NCBI GenBank assembly: GCA_964598765.1
Contig: CAZRCZ010000017.1
Location: 1 to 64,000 of the forward strand
Reading direction: 5' to 3'
Source: CAZRCZ01 sp964598765
Lineage (GTDB): Bacteria > Sumerlaeota > Sumerlaeia > MVZB01 > JAJFLK01
Length of the DNA: 64,000 nt
In this document: one piece after another, positions 1-8,102 of the stretch
Position numbering within the stretch: position 1 is the first letter of the stretch
How the letters are laid out: every line of letters begins with the position of its first letter
The notes under the pieces: generated by a model
Told to the model about the DNA's origin: nothing
Seen by the model: the letters and a program-made list of their open reading frames with translations, nothing else
Databases searched by the model: none
Translations under genes and position numbers: made by a program

Positions 1-823
1 TGTTGGGCGATTTGCCGCCGAGTTCGAGCGAGAGGCGTTTCAGATTTCCCGCGCAGGCGCGCATGATGATCTGTCCCGTGCGCCATTCGCCGGTGAACGC
101 GACCTTGTCCACGTCGGGATGCGCGGTGATCGCCGCGCCGGCCGTCTCGCCGAATCCGGGAACGATGTTGATGACGCCCGCCGGAACGCCCGCCTCGGCG
201 CAAATCTCGGCGAAGCGCAACGCCGTCAGCGGCGTCTGCTCGGCGGGTTTGAGAACGATGGTGTTGCCGCAGGCAATCGCGGGCGCGACCTTCCACGCCA
301 ACATGCCGAGCGGGAAATTCCAAGGAATGATCTGCCCGACGACGCCGACCGGTTCGCGCCGCGTGTAGTTCAGGAAATTGCCGTTGACCGGAATGACGCT
401 CCCCTCGATCTTGTCGGCCCATCCGGCGTAATACTCGAACGTGCCGGTGACCATCGGAATATCCACGAAGCGGGACTCATTGATCGGCTTACCGTTGTCG
501 AGCGTTTCGAGCGTGGCGAGTTCTTCGCCGTGATCCTTGACGAGATTGGCGATTTTCTGGAGCAGGCGACCGCGATCCCGCGCGCTCATGCGGGGATAGG
601 GACCGCTTTCCAGCGCGCGACGCGCCGCCTTGACCGCCTTGTCAATGTCGGCTTTGTCGGCTTCGGCGACGGCGGCCAAAACGTCTCCCGTCGCGGGATT
701 GAGCGTGGCAAACGTCTTGCCCGATTCGGCGTCCACAAACTTTCCGTCAATGAAAAGCTTGGTTTGCTTGATGACTGCTTTGGCGTCCTTTTTGGTTTCC
801 GCCGGAGCGGTTGCGGTCGTCAT
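1..823 (-). CDS. Aldehyde dehydrogenase (NAD(P)+-dependent), N-terminal part
   Basis: The visible 274 residues are the N-terminal half of an aldehyde dehydrogenase, which oxidises an aldehyde to the carboxylic acid with NAD(P)+. The family-typical IIPWNFP motif of the cofactor-binding fold, a GFGETAG turn and the LELGGK segment carrying the general-base glutamate are all present. The window edge cuts the gene just after that segment, so the catalytic cysteine is outside. Family members have about 490-500 residues, so a little over half is seen. The ATG at 823 is preceded by AGGGAGG at good spacing. The usual FTGSTxxG stretch reads FTGEWRTG here, a mild variation. The substrate cannot be told. 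The gene diverges from the pentapeptide protein. Confidence 0.93.
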   Translation of the reverse strand, partial: MTTATAPAETKKDAKAVIKQTKLFIDGKFVDAESGKTFATLNPATGDVLAAVAEADKADIDKAVKAARRALESGPYPRMSARDRGRLLQKIANLVKDHGEELATLETLDNGKPINESRFVDIPMVTGTFEYYAGWADKIEGSVIPVNGNFLNYTRREPVGVVGQIIPWNFPLGMLAWKVAPAIACGNTIVLKPAEQTPLTALRFAEICAEAGVPAGVINIVPGFGETAGAAITAHPDVDKVAFTGEWRTGQIIMRACAGNLKRLSLELGGKSPN

Positions 824-1126
824 GGTCGTGATCCTCCCTTGAATCCGATTAAATATCTTAAATGTGAGATTCCAAATTCGAGATTTGAAATCCTTGCCCT
901 TGCCTGACTTCAATTTCGCGCCGGAGGGATCGGTTGTCAATGAAAGAGATAAACTTCCTAAGGCGGTGGTTCCGAACACGCCTAAAGAATCAAAATGGGA
1001 TCCGTGAAGAATGCTCGAAAGTTGCGTCCATTTCAGCGAAGCAAGAAACTTGCTCCGCATTCTCCTTTTCTTTTCGTCGGAGGAGGCTTAGACTCCGTTC
1101 CGATTTGAGGCGGCGGAGAATCCCTT
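824..1126. other. Divergent intergenic region with a short AT-rich repeat word
   Basis: This 303-base spacer separates two divergent genes and must hold both promoters, but I cannot assign -35/-10 boxes with confidence. At about 855-897 it carries the word family GAGATT..AAATT..GAGATTTGAAAT, which also occurs near 6970-7005, inside wzt at 30486-30530, at 42872-42912 and near 62745-62785. I see no credible gene. Confidence 0.5.
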
Positions 1127-1531
1127 GTGATCGAAATTTTGGATTGGCGACAAGGCAAGTTGATTCTCGAAGTCGAGGCGCGGTCGTTGGAAGGAATCAA
1201 TCTTTCCAACAAATCATTGGCGCAGGCCGATTTCAAGGGGGCGAACCTGAGCCGGGCCGATTTGCGATGGTCGAACCTCAGCAACGCTAACCTGAAGGGG
1301 GCCAATCTCAGCAAGGCCAACTTGGAGGGAGCCAATCTGCTGGGGGCGAATCTGCGCGAGGCCAATTTGTGCGGAGCCAACCTGACCGGCGTTTTTCTAG
1401 GCGGTGGGAGCGTCGCCGAGCCGGGAGGCTCGATGGTCAGCCGGGCGGAATTGGGGGAAGCGATTTTTGATAAAGAGACCCGATGGCCTACCAACTTCGA
1501 GCCACTCCGACGGGGAGCAAAGAAGGTGTGA
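1127..1531 (+). CDS. Pentapeptide-repeat protein
   Basis: A 134-residue protein that starts at GTG. Residues of about 25-90 form consecutive pentapeptide repeats of the A(D/N)Lxx type (for example GANLSRADL and KANLEGANL), which fold as a right-handed quadrilateral beta-helix. The short N-terminal part (IEILDWRQGKLILEVEARS) has no repeats. The C-terminal part (about 95-134) leaves the repeat pattern and ends in a basic tail. There is no signal peptide, so it is probably cytoplasmic. Some pentapeptide proteins mimic DNA and protect gyrase, but most have no known role and nothing here points to one. It stands alone, divergent from the aldehyde dehydrogenase. Confidence 0.8.
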   Translation: MIEILDWRQGKLILEVEARSLEGINLSNKSLAQADFKGANLSRADLRWSNLSNANLKGANLSKANLEGANLLGANLREANLCGANLTGVFLGGGSVAEPGGSMVSRAELGEAIFDKETRWPTNFEPLRRGAKKV

Positions 1532-1544
1532 TTCGGAAAAGTGG

Positions 1545-1655
1545 GGTTTGATTAAGATGTAGGATTAAGATTAGGATTATGACTGACGCGGACTGGCAAA
1601 GGTGAACAAGAGAACGAGCATCGAGCAAGAGCAAGATTAAGAGCAAGCGAATAAG
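1545..1655. repeat. Spacer of degenerate GATTAAGA / GAGCAAGA words
   Basis: The spacer between the pentapeptide gene and the next gene is largely made of purine-rich words: ATTAAGATTAGGATTA-like at 1549-1585 and GAGCAAGAGCAAGATTAAG-like at about 1606-1645. The same words recur at 2159-2193, 20766-20865 and inside a glycosyltransferase gene at about 22208-22255. They run up to the ribosome-binding site of the next gene. Confidence 0.6.
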
Positions 1656-1665
1656 GAGCGAAATC

Positions 1666-2139
1666 ATGGCCGAAACACCGGTCGAAAACAAACCGCAAGG
1701 AACGGAAGAACCGAAATTCGACGGCAATCCCACCATCGGCGCCGTGATTGGCGCGGTGGCCGGAGGGGCGTTGGGGTGCTGGTATGGCATGAAATTCAAC
1801 GGCGTCACAGACCTTTCGATGGGTCCGGTTCCCGGGCCGGTCGTGGGTCTCATCGGCGGTGTCGTCTTCGGCGCGATTCTCGGCGTGTTCGTCGGCGCGG
1901 CGGGCAAGGCGATGCTTACTCCCAAAGCCGCGCTCGGTTTCGCCATCGGCGCGGGAATTCTCATCATGGGGCGTCTAGCCGACGACACCGGCCAGCCGAT
2001 TGATAAGATCAAGGACATCGTGGTCGCGGGTATTTTCTGGGGGACCATCGGCTCCATCGTCGGCGCGGTCGGGATCGGCAACGGCGAATCGGGCGAAAAC
2101 TCGGCGCCTCCTTCCGGGGATCAACAGCAGAAAAGTTGA
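1666..2139 (+). CDS. Small glycine-rich multi-pass membrane protein, unknown function
   Basis: A 157-residue protein not recognised as a named family. After a polar N-terminus of about 22 residues come four hydrophobic, glycine-rich segments (about 23-42, 50-80, 88-100 and 115-140), several with small-xxx-small motifs such as GAVIGAVAGGALG that favour tight helix packing. The tail is polar and acidic. The pattern resembles glycine-zipper membrane proteins, but similarity of this kind is weak evidence. An AAGGAG site precedes the ATG by 7 bases, so the start is well supported. It is isolated between word-rich spacers and convergent with pilU. Confidence 0.7.
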   Translation: MAETPVENKPQGTEEPKFDGNPTIGAVIGAVAGGALGCWYGMKFNGVTDLSMGPVPGPVVGLIGGVVFGAILGVFVGAAGKAMLTPKAALGFAIGAGILIMGRLADDTGQPIDKIKDIVVAGIFWGTIGSIVGAVGIGNGESGENSAPPSGDQQQKS

Positions 2140-2158
2140 ACCTCGTATTTTTTGCCTT

Positions 2159-2252
2159 CGAGCACGATCATAAGCACGAGTATGAGCAAGAAATAGTCAG
2201 GGTGAAACCGATGGTAAGAATATCCCGTTCATCCTGCGCATCCCTGTTCATG
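2159..2252. repeat. Word-rich spacer, two families
   Basis: This spacer holds GAGCACGATCATAAGCACGAG-type sequence (2159-2193) and the word CCCGTTCATCCTGCGCATCCC (2224-2244). The second matches 50236-50262 with only a few differences although that locus lies 48 kb away between unrelated genes. The segment runs into the pilU stop codon. Confidence 0.55.
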
Positions 2253-3330
2253 AAGTCCGAACGCCGCCGATTCCGCGCAGGATCAACCGTAAATTATTTG
2301 GACTGTCGGCGAACCGGAGCGCGTCCTCCTCGCTGATGACCCCCGCCTTGCAAAGTTTGTGCAGGGATTGATCGAACGTCTGCAAGCCCTCCTGTTTGGC
2401 CGCGCCCATCGCCTGCTTGATCGCGGAAACGTCCCCCTTGGAAATCAACTCGCCGATGAAGGGGGTGTTGAGAAGAATTTCCAGCGCGGGAGCGCGCCCG
2501 CCGCCGATCTTCGGGATCAACCGCTGGCTCAAAATCGCCCGCAAATTCAGCGACAACTGAAGCAAAAGCTGGGGATGATACTCGTGCGGAAAAAAGTTCA
2601 TGATCCGCTCTAGCGTCTGGTTGGCGTTGTTGCAATGGAGCGTGGCGAGAACCAAGTGGCCGGTCTCGCTCGCGTGGAGCGCGAACTCCATCGTCTCGCG
2701 GTCGCGGATTTCGCCGATGTAAATGACCTTGGGCGCTTGGCGAAGCGTGTTCTTGAGCGCGATTTGAAACGAATGCGTGTCAATGCCGACCTCGCGTTGG
2801 CTGACCAGCGCCATCTTGTTCCGATGCACGAATTCCACGGGATCTTCGATCGTGACGATGTGTCCTCCCATTCGCTCGTTGCGATAGTCAATCATCGCGG
2901 CCAGCGTCGTGGATTTGCCCGATCCGGTCGCGCCGGTCATTAAAATCAATCCGCGCTCTTGAAGGACCAATTCGCCCAGTTGCGGCGGCAAACCCAACTC
3001 GTCGAATTTCGGAATTTCGACCTTGATTCGGCGGAGAACCAACGCGACCGATCCGCGTTGATGATAAATGTTCACCCGAAATCGTCCGTTTTCTCCCAAG
3101 GCGTGCGAGACGTTGATCTCCATCTCCCGCTTGAATTCCTCGCGCTGGTCGGGATTCAAAATCTCCGCCGCGTAATCGGCGGTGTCTTCGGCGGTCAGAA
3201 GAACGTCCACTGCATCCACGAATTGGCCTTGAAGCGAAAATTTCGGCTTGGCCTCGGCGGCAAGGTAAAGGTCCGAAGCGTCCTTGTGGATCATGTCGTT
3301 GAGCATTTCGCTCAAGGAAATTTTCGGCAT
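2248..3330 (-). CDS. pilU: Type IV pilus retraction ATPase, PilU type
   Basis: A 360-residue cytoplasmic hexameric ATPase of the PilT/PilU group that powers pilus retraction. Walker A (GATGSGKST) lies at 132-141, the degenerate Walker B reads YIGEIRDRET and the His box reads TLHCNNANQ. The NNANQ box followed by RIMNFFP and SLNLRAILSQRL fits PilU rather than PilT, which has TSAxKTxDR. The length is typical. It follows pilT with a 10-base gap and presumably shares its transcript. PilU generally assists PilT rather than acting alone. The start is ATG with no strong ribosome-binding site, consistent with coupling to pilT. Confidence 0.93.
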   Translation of the reverse strand: MPKISLSEMLNDMIHKDASDLYLAAEAKPKFSLQGQFVDAVDVLLTAEDTADYAAEILNPDQREEFKREMEINVSHALGENGRFRVNIYHQRGSVALVLRRIKVEIPKFDELGLPPQLGELVLQERGLILMTGATGSGKSTTLAAMIDYRNERMGGHIVTIEDPVEFVHRNKMALVSQREVGIDTHSFQIALKNTLRQAPKVIYIGEIRDRETMEFALHASETGHLVLATLHCNNANQTLERIMNFFPHEYHPQLLLQLSLNLRAILSQRLIPKIGGGRAPALEILLNTPFIGELISKGDVSAIKQAMGAAKQEGLQTFDQSLHKLCKAGVISEEDALRFADSPNNLRLILRGIGGVRTS

Positions 3331-3340
3331 GGGGTGGTTC

Positions 3341-4618
3341 TCAATCGAGTGTGGGCATCATCGTCCCGGAAGCTTTGCCGATGCGCCCTTTTGGCTCTGG
3401 AGGTGCGGGCGAGGCAGGTGGGGGCGGTGGAGCCGGCGGCGTCGGAGTCGAAGTCGAAGTTGCTTCTTTCGCGGCGCTGGGAAGCCCCGGCTGACTCCCC
3501 GCTTCTTGGTTGGCCTTTTCTCCCACTTTTCGCGAGATGAAATCGGGATTGTTCGCCTTCTCCAAGGCGGCCTCTTCCGTGATGACTCCTTGCATGACCA
3601 AATCCTTGAGATTTTGATCCAGCGATTTCATTCCGAGTTTTTGGCTGGTCTGAATGATCGTCGGCAACTGATGCGTCTTCGATTCGCGAATAAGCGAGCG
3701 CGTCGCGGGGGTGCCGATCATGATCTCCATCGCGCAGACTCGCCCGGTGCCGCTCTTCTTCGGTATGAGCGTCTGGCAGATGATCGCCTGAAACGATTCG
3801 GCGAACATCGTCCGCACCAACCCCTGTTGCTCCGGCGGAAAAACGTCCACGAGTCGATCCACGGTCTTCGGCGCGGATTGGGTGTGCAGGGTTCCGAAAA
3901 CCAGATGCCCCGTCTCCGCCGCCGTCAACGCGAGCGAGATCGTTTCCAAATCGCGCATCTCGCCGACGAGAATCACGTCGGGGTCCTCGCGCAACGCGCT
4001 CCTAAGCGCGGCGGTGAAACTGTGGGTGTTCGCGCCAAGCTCGCGCTGATTGACGACGCTTCGCTTCGGTTTGTGAACGAACTCAATCGGGTCCTCAATG
4101 GTGAGAATGTGAACGCTGTGGTTGGCGTTGATGTGATCCACCATCGCGGCCAGCGTGGTGGATTTTCCCGATCCCGTCGGCCCCGTGACCAGAACGATGC
4201 CGCGCGGTTTTTCCGAAACCGTTCGCAGAATGGGCGGAAGGTCCAATTCTTCGAACGATTTGATTTTGGAGGGAATGTTGCGAAACACCGCTCCTTCGGC
4301 CTTCATGTTGTAAAAGCAATTGACGCGAAAGCGCGCCGAATCGCCAAGTTGCAGGGCAAAATCGAGTTCCTTGTCGCGCTCCAACCGCTTCCGTTTATCG
4401 TCGTCGAGCAGATCGTAAAGCATGTTGTGCAGGGCGTCGGGTTCCAAGACCGGCTTGTCGGTCGGGACGATGGAGCCGTGCAATCGGAACATCGGCGCGT
4501 AGCCCGCCGAAAGATGAACGTCGGAGGCGCCGAATTCAAGCGCGTGGAGAAGCAACGTCACCAAATTGTTGTCGCCGGGAACGGGGATTGGTTTGACGGG
4601 GGAAGAGGCGTCGGACAT
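3341..4618 (-). CDS. pilT: Type IV pilus retraction ATPase PilT
   Basis: A 425-residue retraction motor. Walker A (GPTGSGKST) lies at 146-154, followed by the Asp box TIEDPIEFVH, Walker B LVGEMRDLET and His box FGTLHTQSAPKTVDR, all typical of PilT. The RTMFAESFQAIICQTL segment also fits PilT. The open frame extends 27 codons upstream, but the ATG at 4618 has AAGGA six bases before it and lies 2 bases after the upstream stop, so that start is chosen. The C-terminal 45 residues or so are a Thr/Pro/Ala-rich tail (PPAPPPPPASPAPPEP), an unusual extension on the roughly 350-residue core. Neighbours are a PilB-like protein and pilU. Confidence 0.94.
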   Translation of the reverse strand: MSDASSPVKPIPVPGDNNLVTLLLHALEFGASDVHLSAGYAPMFRLHGSIVPTDKPVLEPDALHNMLYDLLDDDKRKRLERDKELDFALQLGDSARFRVNCFYNMKAEGAVFRNIPSKIKSFEELDLPPILRTVSEKPRGIVLVTGPTGSGKSTTLAAMVDHINANHSVHILTIEDPIEFVHKPKRSVVNQRELGANTHSFTAALRSALREDPDVILVGEMRDLETISLALTAAETGHLVFGTLHTQSAPKTVDRLVDVFPPEQQGLVRTMFAESFQAIICQTLIPKKSGTGRVCAMEIMIGTPATRSLIRESKTHQLPTIIQTSQKLGMKSLDQNLKDLVMQGVITEEAALEKANNPDFISRKVGEKANQEAGSQPGLPSAAKEATSTSTPTPPAPPPPPASPAPPEPKGRIGKASGTMMPTLD

Positions 4619-4620
4619 TT

Positions 4621-5910
4621 TTATTCCTTGCTCCCCAATAAAACTGAGCGGAGCTGTTCCACTCCGCTTTGTGAAAGCGAATTGATCGTCATGGTCCAAA
4701 TATCTACCTGCGCGTCAAAACCTTTGAGTTCGGCGTTGGGTTGGCGGATCAGAAAAATCAGAACTCCGGCATCGGGCATGATCGGTTCCTCGAGGAAGAT
4801 TTCCAATTCATCCAAACATTCCACCTCAACGATATGAAGGGCTTGGGGAACGGCCTTTGTCAAAAGTCGCATGACGGCGAGACGTTCGGCCGCCATGGGG
4901 ATTTCGACTTGGAACAATCCTTCGGCCCAATGATCGCTTCGAACTTCCAATGCCAAAATGGGAGGAGTAGGCGATGTTTGGAATTCGGCGTTCCGATGAC
5001 TCGCGACTTCCCGATAAAGCAGAGCCTTGAGAGCCAAGGGATCATTGGCGGCAAGAACGAGCGGTTTCATGCCGATCCCGTCCAATGGCGGAGGGGAAAG
5101 AGGAACGCCTTCAAAGGCCAACAAATGGCCGCTGATTCCCGTCAAGGCGATTCCTCGAATCGGACGCCGTCCTGCCTCGCGCGATCCCGGTATGCAAAAG
5201 GTGTGCAACCGTTCCCTTTCAAAAACCGAGGCGCCGCGATTGGTGATGATGGAGAAAATTTCCTCTACTTCCGCTCGGCTCGTCGTTTGGTCGCGGTCGG
5301 TCACTTCCGGAGCGGAAAGAATTCGATACGAATTTTCGTCTGGCAAATTCGGTAGCGCGGCGAGGTGATGTATTTTTGCGCCGCCCAAAGCTTCCATCCA
5401 ATGGTTCAGGATGAGGTTTGCGCGCGTCAGGCCTGATGGGAGGTTGGCGGGCTGGTTGGCGCGCTCCACTCGATGCCCCGCTTCGTCCAAAAATTGTTCT
5501 ATGACGCGGGCGTCGGCGAGTTGCATCTCCACCTCGCGCTCCGGAAAGAGTTCGGCGAACACCTCCACCAATCCCGACACCGTCGGATCGGCGACGACGA
5601 CGTGGACGCGCCCGTTGATTTGCGCCAGCGGCAGAATCCGGAATTTTTTGAGACGGTCCAGCGGCGCTTTTTGAAGCCAATCCCAATCCACCATTTCCTT
5701 ATCCACGTCCACGTAGCTGAGTTGGAACTGCACGCCGAGCGCCCAGACGATTTTATCCTCCGAAAGAACCCCCATCTGGACCAACGCTTCCCCCAGACGG
5801 ATTCCCTTGGCCTTGGACACGGCCAACGCTTTCTCAATCTCGCTGGCGCTGGCCAATCCGCACTGGGTCAGAATGTCCCCTAGTCGGGCGTTGGGTTTGA
5901 GCGTTTCCAT
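4621..5910 (-). CDS. PilB/GspE-like protein with degenerate ATPase domain
   Basis: A 429-residue protein whose first 150 residues look like the MshEN / GspE N-terminal domain (RLGDILTQCGLASASEIEKAL ... LGEALVQMGVLSEDKIVWAL), followed by ILPL..ingRVHVVVADP, as in PilB. The remaining 280 residues have the order and spacing of a secretion ATPase but no recognisable Walker A. The expected GPTGSGKT position near 282-300 reads KPLVLAANDPLALKALL, and no Asp box, Walker B or His box is visible. I infer a pseudo-ATPase paralogue of PilB, possibly an adaptor or c-di-GMP-sensing partner of the pilus motor. The stop lies 2 bases before the pilT start, so the two are coupled. Confidence 0.7.
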   Translation of the reverse strand: METLKPNARLGDILTQCGLASASEIEKALAVSKAKGIRLGEALVQMGVLSEDKIVWALGVQFQLSYVDVDKEMVDWDWLQKAPLDRLKKFRILPLAQINGRVHVVVADPTVSGLVEVFAELFPEREVEMQLADARVIEQFLDEAGHRVERANQPANLPSGLTRANLILNHWMEALGGAKIHHLAALPNLPDENSYRILSAPEVTDRDQTTSRAEVEEIFSIITNRGASVFERERLHTFCIPGSREAGRRPIRGIALTGISGHLLAFEGVPLSPPPLDGIGMKPLVLAANDPLALKALLYREVASHRNAEFQTSPTPPILALEVRSDHWAEGLFQVEIPMAAERLAVMRLLTKAVPQALHIVEVECLDELEIFLEEPIMPDAGVLIFLIRQPNAELKGFDAQVDIWTMTINSLSQSGVEQLRSVLLGSKE

Positions 5911-5916
5911 CCGGCC

Positions 5917-6828
5917 TTACCGCCAAATTCCTTCCGGAAGGGGTTTATCCTCGACGATCTCGATGAGCACTTTGTCCGGTCCCATCACGAAAAAGCTTTT
6001 CATCTTGTATTCGTCTTTCAACGTGATCGGCTCGACAATCTGAACGCCCGATGCCTTCATCCGCTCGAAGACCGGCTCGATGGAGGGATACGAAAACGCG
6101 AGATGATCAACGACCCGCCCGCGCGTCGGCTCGAAGTCCTTGATCGGGTCATACGTCCAAAAGATCGGTTTGGGATCGCCCGGTTTCTCGAAAATGTTGA
6201 TCGTGACATTGGCGCTTGTCACTTGGCTTGCCCAAAGCGAAGCGATCTTCGCGCCCTGCGTGTCCTCCTTGGGCGGCGGCGGTTTGGGAAAGTCGCGGCG
6301 CGTCCCCTTCAGGCCGAGTTGGTCCATATACCAATGCGTCGTAGCGTTGACGTCCTCGGCAAGCAAATGAACGTGTCCGAATCGGTTGTGTTTGAATCCG
6401 GTCCAAACCTCGATCAATTCGCGGTCTGGACCATAAGCATACATGTAGTGGTAAGGGCCGAGTGGTCGGACGGGAGTTTCAAATTCCATCCCTTCCTTTT
6501 TTCGCCACTCAAATTCGGCGGGACCGTCAATTCCCCCCCAGCCGATGTGATAGATCGCGCTCCGCAGGTCGCTCGGCGCGGGTGAGGGAACCTTGGCCAA
6601 TAAAATGAAGGAGAGGTTGGTCAGCAATGCGTCGCTCGCGTCATGATATTTGACCGGCACGGCGCTGAAAAATTTTTCGTAATACTTGATCGTCTTGGCC
6701 GGATCGGTCGCGTTGAGATGAACGTGGTGAAACCGCGCCGTTTCGACAAGCGCGGGATTTTCGGCCTGAACCCTGAAGCCGATTAGAACCAAGATAACGG
6801 ACAAACTGGACTTCTTTATGAATTCCAT
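5917..6828 (-). CDS. Exported protein with two VOC (glyoxalase/dioxygenase-fold) domains
   Basis: A 303-residue protein beginning with a probable signal peptide (residues 1-22, MEFIKKSSLSVILVLIGFRV then QAENP). Two vicinal-oxygen-chelate modules follow: about 30-145 (HHVHLNATDPAKTIKYYEKF ... ELIEVWTG) and about 150-303 (FGHVHLLAEDVNATTHWYMD ... DHLAFSY ... VLIEIVED). His and Glu residues suitable for a divalent metal site are present in both. The substrate is unknown; VOC enzymes include glyoxalases, extradiol dioxygenases and resistance proteins. The ATG at 6828 has GGAAGGAAG at good spacing, whereas a longer frame to 6912 lacks support. It ends 6 bases before the PilB-like gene and may be co-transcribed with it. 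Confidence 0.8.
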   Translation of the reverse strand: MEFIKKSSLSVILVLIGFRVQAENPALVETARFHHVHLNATDPAKTIKYYEKFFSAVPVKYHDASDALLTNLSFILLAKVPSPAPSDLRSAIYHIGWGGIDGPAEFEWRKKEGMEFETPVRPLGPYHYMYAYGPDRELIEVWTGFKHNRFGHVHLLAEDVNATTHWYMDQLGLKGTRRDFPKPPPPKEDTQGAKIASLWASQVTSANVTINIFEKPGDPKPIFWTYDPIKDFEPTRGRVVDHLAFSYPSIEPVFERMKASGVQIVEPITLKDEYKMKSFFVMGPDKVLIEIVEDKPLPEGIWR

Positions 6829-6969
6829 CGCACTTCCTTCCGTCGTGGGCATATTTGCTGATTTTGAACCAAGCCGGCTAAAAAGTCGAGCGAAAGACCG
6901 AATCGCGCCCATCCAATTTCATCAATCCCTTGCGACGATCCTCCCAAGTTATGCTATAAGAAATGCCTA

Positions 6970-7005
6970 TCCAGCGATTTGAGATTTCAGTTTGAAGATT
7001 TGAGA
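6970..7005. repeat. GAGATTTCA / GAAGATTTGAGA word
   Basis: A short AT-rich word in the divergent spacer before the methyltransferase gene, of the same family as 855-897 and 62745-62785. It lies in frame upstream of the chosen GTG start and is one reason not to extend that gene to the TTG at 6979. Confidence 0.5.
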
Positions 7006-7014
7006 CCCCAGCGC

Positions 7015-7779
7015 GTGCCCGCCAAAATCCCATACGAACCGCGCAAAGCCCACGAAATTGAGCATGGCAAAACCATCGCCGAGGACGCCGAACGACGTTG
7101 GGGATGGGATACTCCGGCGGGACGCCGAAGAGTCGGACGTCGCGCGCGCCTCTTGTTTGAAGGGATCGCGGCACCCAAAGGAGGACGTGTCTTGGAGGTC
7201 GGTTGCGGGACGGGCGTCTTTACGCGCGAGGTGGCCCGGTTGGCTGGCGACCCCGATCTTCAAATCGTCGCCCTCGACATTTCCCCGGAGCTTCTGGCCC
7301 GCGCCGGACAAAACGGAGAATTTGCCTGCAGGGTCGAATTGGTCTGCGAGGATCTGCTTGAAGGCAAACAACCCGTCGCCTCTTATGACGCCGTTTTTGG
7401 TTCCAGCATCCTGCATCATGTTCCGGTTCCGGAATTTTTCGCCGAATTCCGCCGTCTGCTGAAGCCGGGGGGGCGTCTCGCATTTGCCGAACCCAACATC
7501 CTCAACCCCCAGATTTGGACCGAACGCAACATCCGCTGGATCGGGCGGCGCTTGCACAATACGGAAACGGAAACGGCGTTCACCCGCTGGACTCTGGCGC
7601 GCTGGCTGCGTGAGGCTGGATTTAAGGACATTCGCGTCGTGCCCCACGATTGGTTGCATCCTTGGACGCCATCGCCGTTCATTCCGCTGATTCAGATTTA
7701 CGGCGCCATTTGCGAGCAAATCCCATTGGTCCGGGAAGCGGCCGGAAGCTTGCTGATTACGGCCAAGGCTCCGGTTTAA
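7015..7779 (+). CDS. Class I SAM-dependent methyltransferase
   Basis: About 254 residues. The SAM-binding motif I is VLEVGCGTGVFTREVA, motif II is VALDISPELLARA, and the post-motif sequence FGSSILHHVP / FRRLLKPGGRLAFAEPN is typical of the Methyltransf_11/25 group. The N-terminal HGKTIAEDAERRWGWDTPAG is common in methyltransferases found in glycan and lipid clusters, but no substrate can be named. The start is uncertain. The GTG at 7015 follows the repeat word, while a TTG at 6979 would add 12 residues that derive from the word. Neither has a strong ribosome-binding site. It is divergent from the VOC gene. Confidence 0.85.
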   Translation: MPAKIPYEPRKAHEIEHGKTIAEDAERRWGWDTPAGRRRVGRRARLLFEGIAAPKGGRVLEVGCGTGVFTREVARLAGDPDLQIVALDISPELLARAGQNGEFACRVELVCEDLLEGKQPVASYDAVFGSSILHHVPVPEFFAEFRRLLKPGGRLAFAEPNILNPQIWTERNIRWIGRRLHNTETETAFTRWTLARWLREAGFKDIRVVPHDWLHPWTPSPFIPLIQIYGAICEQIPLVREAAGSLLITAKAPV

Positions 7780-7874
7780 CGTTGCAATCGGTTGCAGGAA
7801 TGGGCTTGAATCTTGCTCGACCGTTGCTCGGTATGGAACATCGGTATGGAACATTAGAAGCAAGGCGGGGTTGA

Positions 7875-8102
7875 TTGGTGGCCGGCGGGACAAACGCACT
7901 TAGACGCAAAAAATGGAAAACCCGGCTCGGGTGCGGAGGATTTCCTGACAGGTCCTTTGACGTCGAGTTTTGGCAGGCGCAGGGGGACGACGCGATCTTT
8001 CGGGCGGCGTGGGAATTGGTGGAGCTGGCGGAGCAGGTCAAGCATGGAAGAAAATCCGTCCTACAAAGAACTGTTACAAAACTTATACGAGTTCGAGGTT
8101 GA
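7875..8102 (+). CDS. Small partner protein of a nucleotidyltransferase module, start possibly lost
   Basis: The segment from about 7956 (SFDVEFWQAQGDDAIFRAAW, then ELVELAEQVKHGR...LQRTVTKLIR) resembles small proteins that I recall just upstream of DUF6036-type nucleotidyltransferase genes. The natural start would be a Met just before SFDVEFW, but that codon reads AGG and belongs to the word CCTGACAGGTCC (7944-7955), which also occurs at 12205-12216. Only TTG 7875 or GTG 7878 remain upstream, adding about 26 uncharacteristic residues. The 3' end overlaps the next gene by 59 bases. I suspect a decayed antitoxin-like gene. Function is inferred from context only. Confidence 0.4.
   Translation: MVAGGTNALRRKKWKTRLGCGGFPDRSFDVEFWQAQGDDAIFRAAWELVELAEQVKHGRKSVLQRTVTKLIRVRG

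Noticed and set aside
119..907. Long plus-strand frame at the window start
   Set aside because: It is antisense to a clear aldehyde dehydrogenase gene whose motifs are intact on the minus strand.
1488..2081. Reverse-strand frame with a run of Leu and Ile resembling a membrane helix
   Set aside because: It is antisense to the small glycine-rich membrane protein, and the hydrophobic run comes from the GATTAAGA spacer words.
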